From Salarchaeum sp. JOR-1 (lineage in GTDB: Archaea > Halobacteriota > Halobacteria > Halobacteriales > Halobacteriaceae), in NCBI RefSeq assembly GCF_007833275.1, contig NZ_CP042241.1, positions 1,550,001-1,614,000 on the forward strand: a stretch of DNA of 64,000 nt, read 5' to 3'. The stretch's first letter is position 1. Every line of letters starts with the position of its first letter. This document shows, one piece after another, positions 39,026-47,168 of this stretch. The notes under the pieces were generated by a model. That model saw nothing but the letters and a program-made list of their open reading frames with translations, did no database searches and was not told the origin of the DNA. Both the position numbers and the translations under genes were made by a program.

Positions 39026-41037
39026 CGCCGTCGGGACGCGACAGCGAGCGCGACCAGCACGCTCACCAGCGCCACGGCGATCCCGAACCCGGGCGTGCTC
39101 CCCGTCGGTTCGCCCGCCGCCTGCGTCTCCTCCACCGAGACGGTGAACGCTCGGTCGCCCACCTCGATGGTGTACGCGCCCGGTTCCTCGAGCGTCACCG
39201 ATGTCTCGAACGACGCGGTCTCGGCGGGGCCGAGCGCGGCCGTCCACGTCTCGACGGTCTCGCCGTCCACGACCACCGGGTACGTCCCGGTCGCCGGATA
39301 CTCGGCGGGGTTCGACGCCGTCAGGGAGACGCGAACCGCGTCACCCACCGCGGCCGTGGTCGCGTTGACTTCGACGGTCGCGTTCGGCGTCGCCGGCGCA
39401 CGAACTCGAATCGTCCGCGTCTCGTAGCCGTACGTCAGCGTGTACGCGCCCGGTTCGCTGAACGTCCCGGCGACCGTCACCCGCCGCGTCTCGCCCGGCG
39501 GGACGGACACCGCCGCCGTGTCGAGCGTGCGCTCCGGCCCGGTGAGCGCCGCGGCGAACGACCCGGTCGCCCCGCCCTCATTCGTCACCGCGACGGACAC
39601 GTTCGCGGTCTCGCCCGTCACGAGCGTCGGCGCGCGCCCCGTCGTCGTGTTCCGGTACGGCCCGGTGACGCGCACGCCCTCCGGCGGCACCGACGCGACC
39701 AGGCGCGCGACCTCCCCCGCGAACGCCGCCGCGTGCGCCGCCCGGCTCCACATGTCGGGGACGGCGGGGGTCTGCGTGTACCGCTGCGCGTACGACGCCA
39801 CGTCGTCCGACCCCGCCGCCGCGACGGCGGACAGGAACTCCGACTGCGTCACCCGCCCGTCCGTGTCCACGTTCAGCCGTCCGAGCACGTCCTCTGCGGT
39901 GTGCTCGCCGTCGGACGCGAGTCGAATCGCGCGGTCGACGTTCCCGTAGACGAGCGGTCCCTTCACGTAGTTCGCGTACGTCCACGTGTAGGGGTTCGCG
40001 AGCACCGCGCTCGCGTACGGCGACCGCGTCCCTCGACGGAGGTGGTCGGCGAACGCGTCGAACCCGATGCGGTCTTGCTGGAGGGTGAGGAGCGCCGCGT
40101 AGTACTCGGCGGTCGCCTCCGTCACCCACTGTGTCGCGCTCGTCGTCGAGAAGTCCTGGCGGGTGTGCACGTACTCGTGCAGCCAGACGTTCCCCGCCGT
40201 GTCGAGGCGGCTATCGGCGAGCACCCAGGAGTCACTCCCGCCGTACTCCAGCCCCGCCGGCCCCCAGTTCACGCTCGTCGGCGCGGCGACCGTCAGCACG
40301 TGTTCGTCGCGCGCGCCGACCTGCAGGAACGCCGAGGCGTTCGTGAGCGAAGCCAGGATCTCGTCCGGCGACTCGGCGAGCGACGCGGCCGCCGGAACGA
40401 CGAGCCGGAACTCCTGTCCGCTCCCGGTCGCCGAGTACGTCGCGCCCGGTCCGAGGTAGGCGATTGTACCGCCGACAGCGCCCTCACCCGCGACGGTCAC
40501 GTCCGAGGACAACGTCACGCTCCCGCTCCCGTACCACGTCCACTGCGAGGAGAACTGGGGGACGGGCAGTATCGCCCACGATCCCACGTCGACGAACGAG
40601 TACCCGCCGGACTCCTGCGCCGCGTCGGGTCGCGGCGTCGCGTGCACGTCGCCGGGGAGCGCCCGCGACCCCGAGATAGTCTGGTTCACCTCGACGGAGA
40701 GCGTGAACGACGGGTTCTCGGTGTCCTCGTCCCACTGGAGGCCGTTCTCCGTCTCCGTGAACCCGTCCGTCGAAACGACCGTCCCCGACCGCGCGCGAAC
40801 CGCGAGCGACGCGAGGTTCGACGGCGTGTCGTACTCCACCACCGCCGCCACCGCCCCGGGGTCGTCCGGCGTCAGACGGAGCGTCGTCGTCCGAACGAGG
40901 TCGCCCGTCGACTGCTGGGTCGCGTTCGAGGCCGCCGCGGCCCCTCCCGCCCCGGCGGCACCAGCGACGCCACCGACCGCGGCGGGCGCGACCGCCGCGA
41001 CGAACAGCACGGCGACGAGAATCGTAGCGCGTTTCAT
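39022..41037 (-). CDS. Surface metalloprotease (gluzincin-like) with PGF-CTERM tail
   Basis: 671 residues. A Sec-type signal at the N-terminus (MKRATILVAVLFVAAVAPAA) leads to an extracellular region. The zinc site HEYVHTRQ is followed about 18 residues later by WVTEATAEYYAAL, giving the His, His and Glu ligands of gluzincins, in the manner of M61-like aminopeptidases. Several beta-sandwich repeats follow (GETANVSVAVTNEGG; EPGAYTLTYGYET; EPGAYTIEVGDRA). The C-terminus is the archaeosortase signal STPGFGIAVALVSV, a hydrophobic stretch and a final SRRR, so it should be lipid-anchored to the cell surface. Confidence 0.8.
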   Translation of the reverse strand: MKRATILVAVLFVAAVAPAAVGGVAGAAGAGGAAAASNATQQSTGDLVRTTTLRLTPDDPGAVAAVVEYDTPSNLASLAVRARSGTVVSTDGFTETENGLQWDEDTENPSFTLSVEVNQTISGSRALPGDVHATPRPDAAQESGGYSFVDVGSWAILPVPQFSSQWTWYGSGSVTLSSDVTVAGEGAVGGTIAYLGPGATYSATGSGQEFRLVVPAAASLAESPDEILASLTNASAFLQVGARDEHVLTVAAPTSVNWGPAGLEYGGSDSWVLADSRLDTAGNVWLHEYVHTRQDFSTTSATQWVTEATAEYYAALLTLQQDRIGFDAFADHLRRGTRSPYASAVLANPYTWTYANYVKGPLVYGNVDRAIRLASDGEHTAEDVLGRLNVDTDGRVTQSEFLSAVAAAGSDDVASYAQRYTQTPAVPDMWSRAAHAAAFAGEVARLVASVPPEGVRVTGPYRNTTTGRAPTLVTGETANVSVAVTNEGGATGSFAAALTGPERTLDTAAVSVPPGETRRVTVAGTFSEPGAYTLTYGYETRTIRVRAPATPNATVEVNATTAAVGDAVRVSLTASNPAEYPATGTYPVVVDGETVETWTAALGPAETASFETSVTLEEPGAYTIEVGDRAFTVSVEETQAAGEPTGSTPGFGIAVALVSVLVALAVASRRR

Positions 41038-41122
41038 ATCCGCCCTGCGGACGCCGACCGCTTTACTCTGTGGGAAGATGAAAACCCCCATACCGCACGG
41101 ACGCCCCTCCAACGAGTAACGA

Positions 41123-41935
41123 ATGCTCGCACTCTCGCCCGTTGACGAGTACATGCTCGCCGTCACCGCCGCGACCGTCCTCGGCCTCCTCGCGTCCGCG
41201 GCCGTCTTCCTCCCCCGGTCGCCCGCGTGGTACGTTCGCGAGTTCCTCCGAACGGACTGGAAGTACCTCGGCGCCGCGTGGCTGGTCGCCGAGAACCTCC
41301 CGTCGCTCGCGGAGGCGAACAACGTCGAGCAGACGTTCACGGACGCCGTGTACGCCGTCGAGGGCGGAACCGTCGCCGCCGTCCAGTCTGTCGCCAGCCC
41401 CCCGCTCACGTGGGCGTTCGTGGCGTTCTACCTCGTCGTCTTCCCCGTGCTCGTTCCGCTCACGTACTTCGCGCTGAAGTCGTACGCGTCTGAACTGGAC
41501 GCTCGGCGGTACGCCGTCTCCTACGTCCTCGTCGTCCTGCTCGCGACTCCCTTCTTCGTCCGGACGCCGGTCTCCATCCCCGCGCTCTACCCGCCCGCTG
41601 GCGTCGACCCGCTCGTGTTCGTCACGCCCGAAGTCGAGGCGGGGATGCTCGCGACGGACTCGATGCTGAAGGCGTTCCCGAGCCTCCACACCGGCCTCTC
41701 CGTGCTCGCGGCGCTGTACGCGCGGAAGACGATCCGGCTGTACGCGCTCTCCGCGGGCGTTTCCGCCGCCGTCATCGTCGTCTCGACGTTCTACCTCGGG
41801 ATGCACTGGCTCGTGGACGCCGCCGCGGCCATCGTCCTCGCCGGTCTCGCGTACGCGCTCGCGCATCGCATCCCGCCGGAAGCGGTGCTTCCCTTCCCCG
41901 GGTATCGACGGCTCGCCGGCCGGCTCCGCGATTAG
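41123..41935 (+). CDS. PAP2-superfamily membrane phosphatase/transferase
   Basis: 270 residues with about six membrane helices. The catalytic segments are AFPSLHTGLSVLAAL (PSxH motif) and STFYLGMHWLVDAAAAI (HxxxD motif). The Arg of the classical SRxxxxxHxxxD motif is Thr, as in the inositol-phosphotransferase (Aur1/Ipt1-like) branch rather than in plain phosphatidate phosphatases. It probably acts on phospho-polar lipids at the membrane. Its stop overlaps the convergent btuD stop. Confidence 0.82.
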   Translation: MLALSPVDEYMLAVTAATVLGLLASAAVFLPRSPAWYVREFLRTDWKYLGAAWLVAENLPSLAEANNVEQTFTDAVYAVEGGTVAAVQSVASPPLTWAFVAFYLVVFPVLVPLTYFALKSYASELDARRYAVSYVLVVLLATPFFVRTPVSIPALYPPAGVDPLVFVTPEVEAGMLATDSMLKAFPSLHTGLSVLAALYARKTIRLYALSAGVSAAVIVVSTFYLGMHWLVDAAAAIVLAGLAYALAHRIPPEAVLPFPGYRRLAGRLRD

Positions 41936-43119
41936 TCCGTGCTGGCGCCGGCGGCGCCGGGCCGGCTGGGTTCGCCCTCGTGCACGGCGGCCGCAACCCG
42001 CTCCGCGGGGGCGTGCGGCGCGTCGAGCGCCGTCTGGTCGCCCGCGACGAGCACGCGGCCAGTCAGGAGTTCGCGGTTCCGCCCGAGGGCGAGCGCGTCG
42101 CTCGCGACGACGGTCGTGTCGGCGTCCGCGACGAGCGCCCGGGCGGCGTCGAACGTCTCGCCGTCCACGCCCGCGAACGGTTCGGCGGTCACGCAGTCGG
42201 CGGCGAGCGCGCGCGCCGCCCGATGGTCGGCGTCGCCCGCGACGACGGGTCCGACCGTCACCCGGAACCCGCCGTCCGCGAGCCGTCGGACGAGCGGCGC
42301 CGCGGTTCCGCCGCCGCCGAGCACGTGCACGGTCTCGGGGCGGTCGTCCACCCGCTCGGAGAGCGGCGTCACCGCCGGCGACCCCGTGACGGGGTTCTCG
42401 CTCACCGCAGTGCGGGCGTCGAACGCCTCCCGGAGCGTGCTCGTCGTCAACACCTGGTCGGGCGGGCCGTACGCGAGCACGCCGCCGTCGGAGAGCACGA
42501 GCAGGGCGTCGCAGTAGCGCGCGGCGAGGTCGAGGTCGTGGATGGCGGCGAGCGCGGTGCGGCCCTCGGAGACGAGGTCGCGGACGAGGTCGAGCGTCCG
42601 GATCTGGTGGTTCACGTCGAGGCCCGCTGTCGGCTCGTCCAAGAGGAGTATCGGGGCGTCCTGCGCGAGCGCGCGGGCGAGGAGCACGCGCTTTCGCTCC
42701 CCGCCGCTCACCGCGGTGATGGAGCGCTCCGCGAACTGCGCGACCTCGGTTCGCTCCATCGCCTCGGTCACGATGTCCGGATCCGGGTCGGCGCCGAAGC
42801 GCGCCTGATGGGGGTGGCGCCCCATCTCCACCACGTCGCGGACGGTGAAGTCGAAGGAGATGGTGGTCTCCTGGGGGACGACGGCGATGCGCCTGCTCGC
42901 CGCCCGCGAGGAGAGGTCGTGGACGGCGGCGTCGCCCGCGGACACGGTTCCGGCGTCGGGACTCAGCCCGCCCGTGATGGTGCGGAGGAGCGTGGTCTTC
43001 CCCGCGCCGTTCGGGCCGACGAGGCCGACGAGCGACCCCTCCTCGACGGTGGCGCTCACGCCGTCGAGCACGCGGAGGCTGCCGAACGACTGTTCGAGGT
43101 TCCGGATGTCGAGTTTCAC
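41932..43119 (-). CDS. btuD: Cobalamin ABC transporter ATP-binding protein with extra domain
   Basis: 395 residues. Residues 1-250 are a FecCD/BtuD-type ATPase: GPNGAGKTTLLRTITGG (Walker A), VVPQETTISFDFTVRDVV (Q-loop), VSGGERKRVLLARALA (signature), ILLLDEPTAGLD (Walker B) and the AIHD H-loop. About 145 further residues form a second Rossmann-like domain (HVLGGGGTAAPLVRRL; VVASDALALGRNREL), absent from bacterial BtuD but known in Halobacterium. Start is GTG 43119, overlapping the btuC stop (GTGA). Energises corrinoid uptake. Confidence 0.88.
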   Translation of the reverse strand: MKLDIRNLEQSFGSLRVLDGVSATVEEGSLVGLVGPNGAGKTTLLRTITGGLSPDAGTVSAGDAAVHDLSSRAASRRIAVVPQETTISFDFTVRDVVEMGRHPHQARFGADPDPDIVTEAMERTEVAQFAERSITAVSGGERKRVLLARALAQDAPILLLDEPTAGLDVNHQIRTLDLVRDLVSEGRTALAAIHDLDLAARYCDALLVLSDGGVLAYGPPDQVLTTSTLREAFDARTAVSENPVTGSPAVTPLSERVDDRPETVHVLGGGGTAAPLVRRLADGGFRVTVGPVVAGDADHRAARALAADCVTAEPFAGVDGETFDAARALVADADTTVVASDALALGRNRELLTGRVLVAGDQTALDAPHAPAERVAAAVHEGEPSRPGAAGASTD

Positions 43120-44237
43120 AGGTCGTGCACCTCGCGTTTCCGGAGGAGGTAGAGGAAAAAGGGCGCGCCGAGGAAGGAGGTGATGACGCCGACGGGGAGG
43201 CCGCCGCCGAACACGCCGGTGACGCCGAGCGCGCCGAGCGGGAGGCCGTCCACGCCGACCCGCGCGAGGGTGTCCGCGAGCACGAGGAAGGTCGCGCCGG
43301 CGAACGCGCTCGTCGGGAGCAGGATGCGGTGGTCGGGGCCGACGACGAGGCGGAGGACGTGCGGGACGATAAGTCCTACAAAGCCGATGACGCCGGCGTA
43401 CATCACGGCCGCGCCGGTGACGACGCTGGCGACGGCGAGCAGGAGGCGCTTGGTGCGTTCGACCTCCACGCCGAGGGCGTGCGCGTCCTCCTCGCTGAGG
43501 AGGAGGAGGTTGAGTTCGCGGCTGTACCCGTAGAGGACGAGGCCGCCGAGCAGGGCGATGGGGAGGACGAGCTGGACTTCCGCCCAGTCGGTGTCGGCGA
43601 GGCTGCCCATCAGCCAGTGGATGGCGCGCTGGAGGCTGTGCTGGTCGGAGCGCACCATCAGGAGGCTCACGACGGAGCCGAGGAAGGTCTGGACGGCGAC
43701 GCCGGCGAGGAGCAGCGTGGCGACGGGCGTGTGGCCGTTCTGGGTGGCGATGAGGTAGACGAAGAACGCGGCGGCGAGCGCGCCGACGAACGCCGCGGCG
43801 GGGATGCCGCCGGGGACGGTGACGGGGAGGACGATGAGGGCGACGGCGGCGGCGGCCGCGCCGGAGGAGACGCCGATGATGGACGGGTCGGCCATGGGGT
43901 TCCGGAAGAACCCCTGCATGACGGTGCCGGCGACGGCGAGCGCGAACCCGACCGCCGCGCCGAGGACGATGCGGGGGAGGCGGAGGTTCACGACGACGAA
44001 CGGGTAGGGCGCGGGCACGTCGAAGCGGAAGACGTGCGCCCACGCGACGTCGAGGTAGGGGAAGGCGGCGGAGGTAGAGACGCCGGCGGGGACGACGACC
44101 GCGTTCAGAATCGCCTGTGCGACCTCGGCGGGCGGGATGGAGATGGGGCCGAGGGTCGCGCTCGCGACGACGCTCGCCACTGTGAGGGCGGCGAGGGCGA
44201 GCGTGGCAGAGACGACTCTGACGCGGGCGGCGGGCAT
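43116..44237 (-). CDS. btuC: Cobalamin ABC transporter permease
   Basis: 373 residues, FecCD/BtuC fold with about ten helices. Characteristic segments are LPRIVLGAAVGFALAVAGTVMQGFF with NPMADPSIIGVSSGAA, and GFVGLIVPHVLRLVVGPDHR near the coupling helix. It begins the btuCD operon. TATA and a palindrome sit upstream, divergent from btuF. The family also includes iron-siderophore permeases; the cobalamin call rests on the haloarchaeal btuF-btuC-btuD arrangement and the BtuD extension. Confidence 0.88.
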   Translation of the reverse strand: MPAARVRVVSATLALAALTVASVVASATLGPISIPPAEVAQAILNAVVVPAGVSTSAAFPYLDVAWAHVFRFDVPAPYPFVVVNLRLPRIVLGAAVGFALAVAGTVMQGFFRNPMADPSIIGVSSGAAAAAVALIVLPVTVPGGIPAAAFVGALAAAFFVYLIATQNGHTPVATLLLAGVAVQTFLGSVVSLLMVRSDQHSLQRAIHWLMGSLADTDWAEVQLVLPIALLGGLVLYGYSRELNLLLLSEEDAHALGVEVERTKRLLLAVASVVTGAAVMYAGVIGFVGLIVPHVLRLVVGPDHRILLPTSAFAGATFLVLADTLARVGVDGLPLGALGVTGVFGGGLPVGVITSFLGAPFFLYLLRKREVHDL

Positions 44238-44244
44238 ACGGGAA

Positions 44245-44256
44245 CAACCAGGGTTG
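44245..44256. promoter_or_regulatory. Palindrome in the btuC-btuF divergent promoter
   Basis: CAACC-AG-GGTTG is a perfect inverted repeat lying between the btuC start (44237) and its TATA element (about 44264-44272). This is the usual repressor position, so cobalamin-dependent control is possible. Confidence 0.4.
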
Positions 44257-44263
44257 GGTTAGG

Positions 44264-44276
44264 TAAATATTTATTG
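44264..44276. promoter_or_regulatory. Overlapping TATA elements of btuC and btuF
   Basis: TAAATATTTATTG contains TATA-like sequence in both orientations, centred about 28 bases from the btuC ATG and about 25 bases from the btuF GTG. Both mRNAs would be leaderless. Confidence 0.45.
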
Positions 44277-44297
44277 AATAAGCGTGGACGGGGAGAC

Positions 44298-45428
44298 GTG
44301 CACAGACGCCTCGTCACCGTACTGATGGTCGCACTGCTCGCAACCGCGGGCGTTCCGGCCCTCGGCGGCACTGTCGCCGCCCAGGACGACGCCGGAACCG
44401 CCACGTGTAGCTATCCGTTCACCGCGACGGACGCCACCGGAACCGAAGTCACCGTCTCCGACGAACCCGAACGCGTCGTCGTCGTCGGCGCCAGCGGCAC
44501 CCAGACGATGTGGGAGATCGGCGCACAGGACAAGGTCGTCGGCATCTGGAAGAGCCCCTCCACGACGTATCTCGACGGCGCGGCGAACGTCACCGGCGTC
44601 GCGACCCAGTTCGGGTACGCGAACGTCGAGGAAGTGCTCGCGCAGAACCCCGACCTCGTCCTGCTCGCGAACATCCAGAAGAACTCCACCGCGGAGAAAC
44701 TCCGGCAGAACGGCACGACCGTCTTCAAGTTCCACGCCGCATCGAGCATTCAGGACGTCTACGAGAAAACCCGGCTCACCGGCAAACTCGTGGGGAACTG
44801 CGAGGGCGCCGAGGAGACGGTGACGTGGATGCAGAATCAGGTGCAGAAGGTGCAGGCCGCGACCGCGAACGTCGAGGACGAATCGATGCTGTACCCGATG
44901 AGCGCCAGTTACTCGCCCGGCGCGAACACGTTCATCACGGACATCATGCGCACGGCCGGCGCACACAACGTCGTACTCGACGGCGACTTCGGGGGCGGCT
45001 ACGTCCAGCTATCTGGCGAGTTCGTCGTCCAGCAGAACCCCGAGTGGCTGCTCGCGAGCTACACGCCCGCGCTCGTGAACGGGACGCCGTCGGGAACCGA
45101 AGCGCTCGAATCCGTCGCGACGGACGCACTCAAGCAGACGCAGGCCTACCAGAACGGGAACATCGTCGTCGTGAACTCGAACTACCTCAGCCAGCCCGCG
45201 CCCCGCCTCGTCTACCCCCTCCTGAACATCACGAAAGCCCTCCACCCCGACGCGTGGGCGGCCGTGAACGCCACGACGACCACCACCACGACGAGTGCGT
45301 CCGGTACGACCACCACGACAACGACCGCCGCGACCACCACGAGCGCCGAGGGTAGCACCCCCGGATTCGGCGTGCTCGCCGCGCTCGCCGCGCTCGCCGG
45401 CGCGCTCGTCGTCGCGCGGCGTCGCTAG
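44298..45428 (+). CDS. btuF: Cobalamin-binding substrate-binding protein
   Basis: 376 residues starting at GTG 44298, which gives a full Sec signal (RRLVTVLMVALLATAGVPAL) and fits the TATA spacing. The helical-backbone (BtuF/FepB) fold starts DATGTEVTVSDEPERVVVV; typical parts are VGIWKSPSTTYLD and EEVLAQNPDLVLLAN. After a Thr-rich linker, likely O-glycosylated, the tail STPGFGVLAALAALAG ends in ARRR: a PGF-CTERM archaeosortase signal instead of a lipobox. It captures corrinoid outside the cell for BtuCD. Confidence 0.88.
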   Translation: MHRRLVTVLMVALLATAGVPALGGTVAAQDDAGTATCSYPFTATDATGTEVTVSDEPERVVVVGASGTQTMWEIGAQDKVVGIWKSPSTTYLDGAANVTGVATQFGYANVEEVLAQNPDLVLLANIQKNSTAEKLRQNGTTVFKFHAASSIQDVYEKTRLTGKLVGNCEGAEETVTWMQNQVQKVQAATANVEDESMLYPMSASYSPGANTFITDIMRTAGAHNVVLDGDFGGGYVQLSGEFVVQQNPEWLLASYTPALVNGTPSGTEALESVATDALKQTQAYQNGNIVVVNSNYLSQPAPRLVYPLLNITKALHPDAWAAVNATTTTTTTSASGTTTTTTTAATTTSAEGSTPGFGVLAALAALAGALVVARRR

Positions 45429-45468
45429 GTCCAACAGGGTTTAACCGTCCCGTCGATTCTTTTCGCGT

Positions 45469-45750
45469 ATGGTCGAGAACGTCATCTATCCCGCCTACCT
45501 CGACAGCGAGTGCTCGCGGACGGAGGGGCGGCGGGTGCCCGAGAGCCTCGCGGTCGCGGATCCGACCGTAGACGAGATAGCGAAAGCGGTCGGACAGGTC
45601 GGGTACGACGCCGTCATCGAACGCGACAAATCGTACAGCCGGGAGAGCTGGCGCGAGCGCGGCCGCGTGCTCGTCGAGAACGCCGACGACGCCGGGAAGT
45701 CCGACCTCCTGCAGGCCGTCGGCGCGTACGTCACGGCCCTCCGCGAGTAA
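45469..45750 (+). CDS. srp19: Signal recognition particle protein SRP19
   Basis: 93 residues. It binds 7S RNA and helps SRP54 load. The family start [18 protein letters not shown] and the conserved [18 protein letters not shown] are clear. It overlaps gar1 by TAATG, an arrangement I recall as common in haloarchaea. No SRP RNA gene is seen nearby. Confidence 0.93.
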   Translation: MVENVIYPAYLDSECSRTEGRRVPESLAVADPTVDEIAKAVGQVGYDAVIERDKSYSRESWRERGRVLVENADDAGKSDLLQAVGAYVTALRE

Positions 45751-45977
45751 TGCGGCGCGCAGGCACCGTCGCCCGAACCGCGCAAGGCCTCGCCATCGTC
45801 CGCTGCGAGGACGAGACCCATCCCGACATCGGCGCGGCCGTCGTCGATTCCTCGCTGGACGACGTCGGCCGCGTCGTGGACGTGTTCGGCCCCACCAGTC
45901 GTCCCTACCTCGCGGTCACCCCCGAGAACGGCGTGCACCTCCCCGCGATCCTCGGGGAGACGCTCTACTTGCGATAA
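45750..45977 (+). CDS. gar1: H/ACA RNA-protein complex subunit Gar1
   Basis: 75 residues. Small six-strand beta-barrel protein that works with Cbf5, Nop10 and L7Ae in RNA-guided pseudouridylation. It has the typical VGRVVDVFGPTSRPYLAV segment near residues 38-55. ATG 45750 overlaps the srp19 stop, so the two are co-translated. Confidence 0.9.
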   Translation: MRRAGTVARTAQGLAIVRCEDETHPDIGAAVVDSSLDDVGRVVDVFGPTSRPYLAVTPENGVHLPAILGETLYLR

Positions 45978-46016
45978 GTCGGAACGACGAAAACCCCCGG
46001 TCGTCTCTGTGCCGAC

Positions 46017-46919
46017 ATGAAGCAGCGCACGCGTGCCCTCCTCGCGGGTGCAGCCACCGTCCTCCTCTTCTTCCTCGTGCAGGTCGGTGCGCTCGCGCTC
46101 GTCGAACCGTTCGAACGCTATCAGACCATCGAGGATCCCACCAACCCCCTCAACAGCGTCCTCTACATCGCATTGCTGCTCGTCGCGACCGCCGTGATGC
46201 TCGGCGTCATCAAGTACGGCAAAGAGCAGGCCATCCGGTACGTCATCATCGCCACCGGTGCGGTCGTCACCTACTATGTGTTCAGCGTCGTCGGCGGGCC
46301 GGTCGTCGGCGGCGGCGCGGCCGTGCTCGTCGTGCTCGGTCTGCTCGTCCACCCCGAGTGGTACGTCATCGACGCCGCCGGCGTCGTGATGGGTATGGGC
46401 GCCGCCGCGCTCTTCGGCGTGAGCTTCGGCGTGCTCCCCGCGCTGATACTGCTCGTCGGCCTCGCCGTCTACGACGCCATCAGCGTCTACCGCACCAAGC
46501 ACATGCTCACGCTCGCGGAGGGCGTGATGGATCTCAACGTCCCCATACTCTTCGTCGTCCCCACTCGGCTCGACTACTCCTTCCGCGACGACAGCACGCC
46601 CGGCGCCGCCGGCGACGACGACGGCGAGCGAGACGCGCTCTTCATCGGACTGGGCGACGCCGTCATGCCCACCATCCTCGTCGCGAGCGCGGCGTTCTTC
46701 CTCGACGCCGACGCCATCCTCGGCGTCCCCATCCCCGCGCTCACCGCCGCAGCCGGCACGCTCGCCGGCCTCGTCGCCCTCCTCAACGAAGTCATGAAGG
46801 GCGAAGCGCACGCCGGCCTCCCCCTGCTCAACGGCGGCGCCATCCTCGGGTACCTCGTCGGCGCGCTGTTCGCCGGCGTCCCCCTCGACGTGGCGCTCGG
46901 CATCGCCGACTACCTCTAG
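46017..46919 (+). CDS. Presenilin-like A22-family intramembrane aspartyl protease
   Basis: 300 residues, about nine membrane helices. The two catalytic aspartates are in AVYDAISVYRTKHML (YD motif) and FIGLGDAVMPTIL (GLGD motif), with a C-terminal AGLPLLNGG in the place of the PAL motif. It belongs to the archaeal presenilin homologues (PSH) that cleave peptides within the membrane. Between the catalytic helices lies an acidic loop around DDDGERDAL. The substrate is unknown. It starts 39 bases after gar1. Confidence 0.9.
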   Translation: MKQRTRALLAGAATVLLFFLVQVGALALVEPFERYQTIEDPTNPLNSVLYIALLLVATAVMLGVIKYGKEQAIRYVIIATGAVVTYYVFSVVGGPVVGGGAAVLVVLGLLVHPEWYVIDAAGVVMGMGAAALFGVSFGVLPALILLVGLAVYDAISVYRTKHMLTLAEGVMDLNVPILFVVPTRLDYSFRDDSTPGAAGDDDGERDALFIGLGDAVMPTILVASAAFFLDADAILGVPIPALTAAAGTLAGLVALLNEVMKGEAHAGLPLLNGGAILGYLVGALFAGVPLDVALGIADYL

Positions 46920-46961
46920 TCGGCGGCGAAGCTTTTGTGTCGGGGGCGCCTACGTAGGCGT

Positions 46962-47168
46962 ATGAAGTCCCGACTCATCAGGGCCGCGAATCGCGCGAAG
47001 TACGCAGCCATCGGCGCAGCCATCGGTGCCGCGGCCGGCGGCCTCTTCGGCCGGAACACCGCGAGCACGGGCGGCGCGATCGGCGGCCTCGTGGGCGCTA
47101 TCGTCGGCGAGAAGAGCGTCGGCGTGAAGGAGCGCGTCGACCGCGTCCGCCGCCGCAGCGAAGAGTGA
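46962..47168 (+). CDS. Small glycine-zipper protein
   Basis: 68 residues. The basic N-terminus MKSRLIRAANRAKYA is followed by a glycine-zipper helix pair (AIGAAIGAAAGGLFG and GGAIGGLVGAIVGE) and a charged C-terminus (VKERVDRVRRRSEE). Glycine-zipper segments pack in membranes. Function unknown. Its stop abuts the convergent cyclodeaminase-family gene. Confidence 0.7.
   Translation: MKSRLIRAANRAKYAAIGAAIGAAAGGLFGRNTASTGGAIGGLVGAIVGEKSVGVKERVDRVRRRSEE

Noticed and set aside
38671-41145. 824-residue open frame on the plus strand
   Set aside because: Arg-rich shadow crossing a membrane-protein gene and the metalloprotease gene; it has no domain and no promoter.
44238-44297. Possible cobalamin riboswitch before btuF or btuC
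   Set aside because: The gap is 60 bases and both mRNAs look leaderless; a B12-box structure cannot fit.
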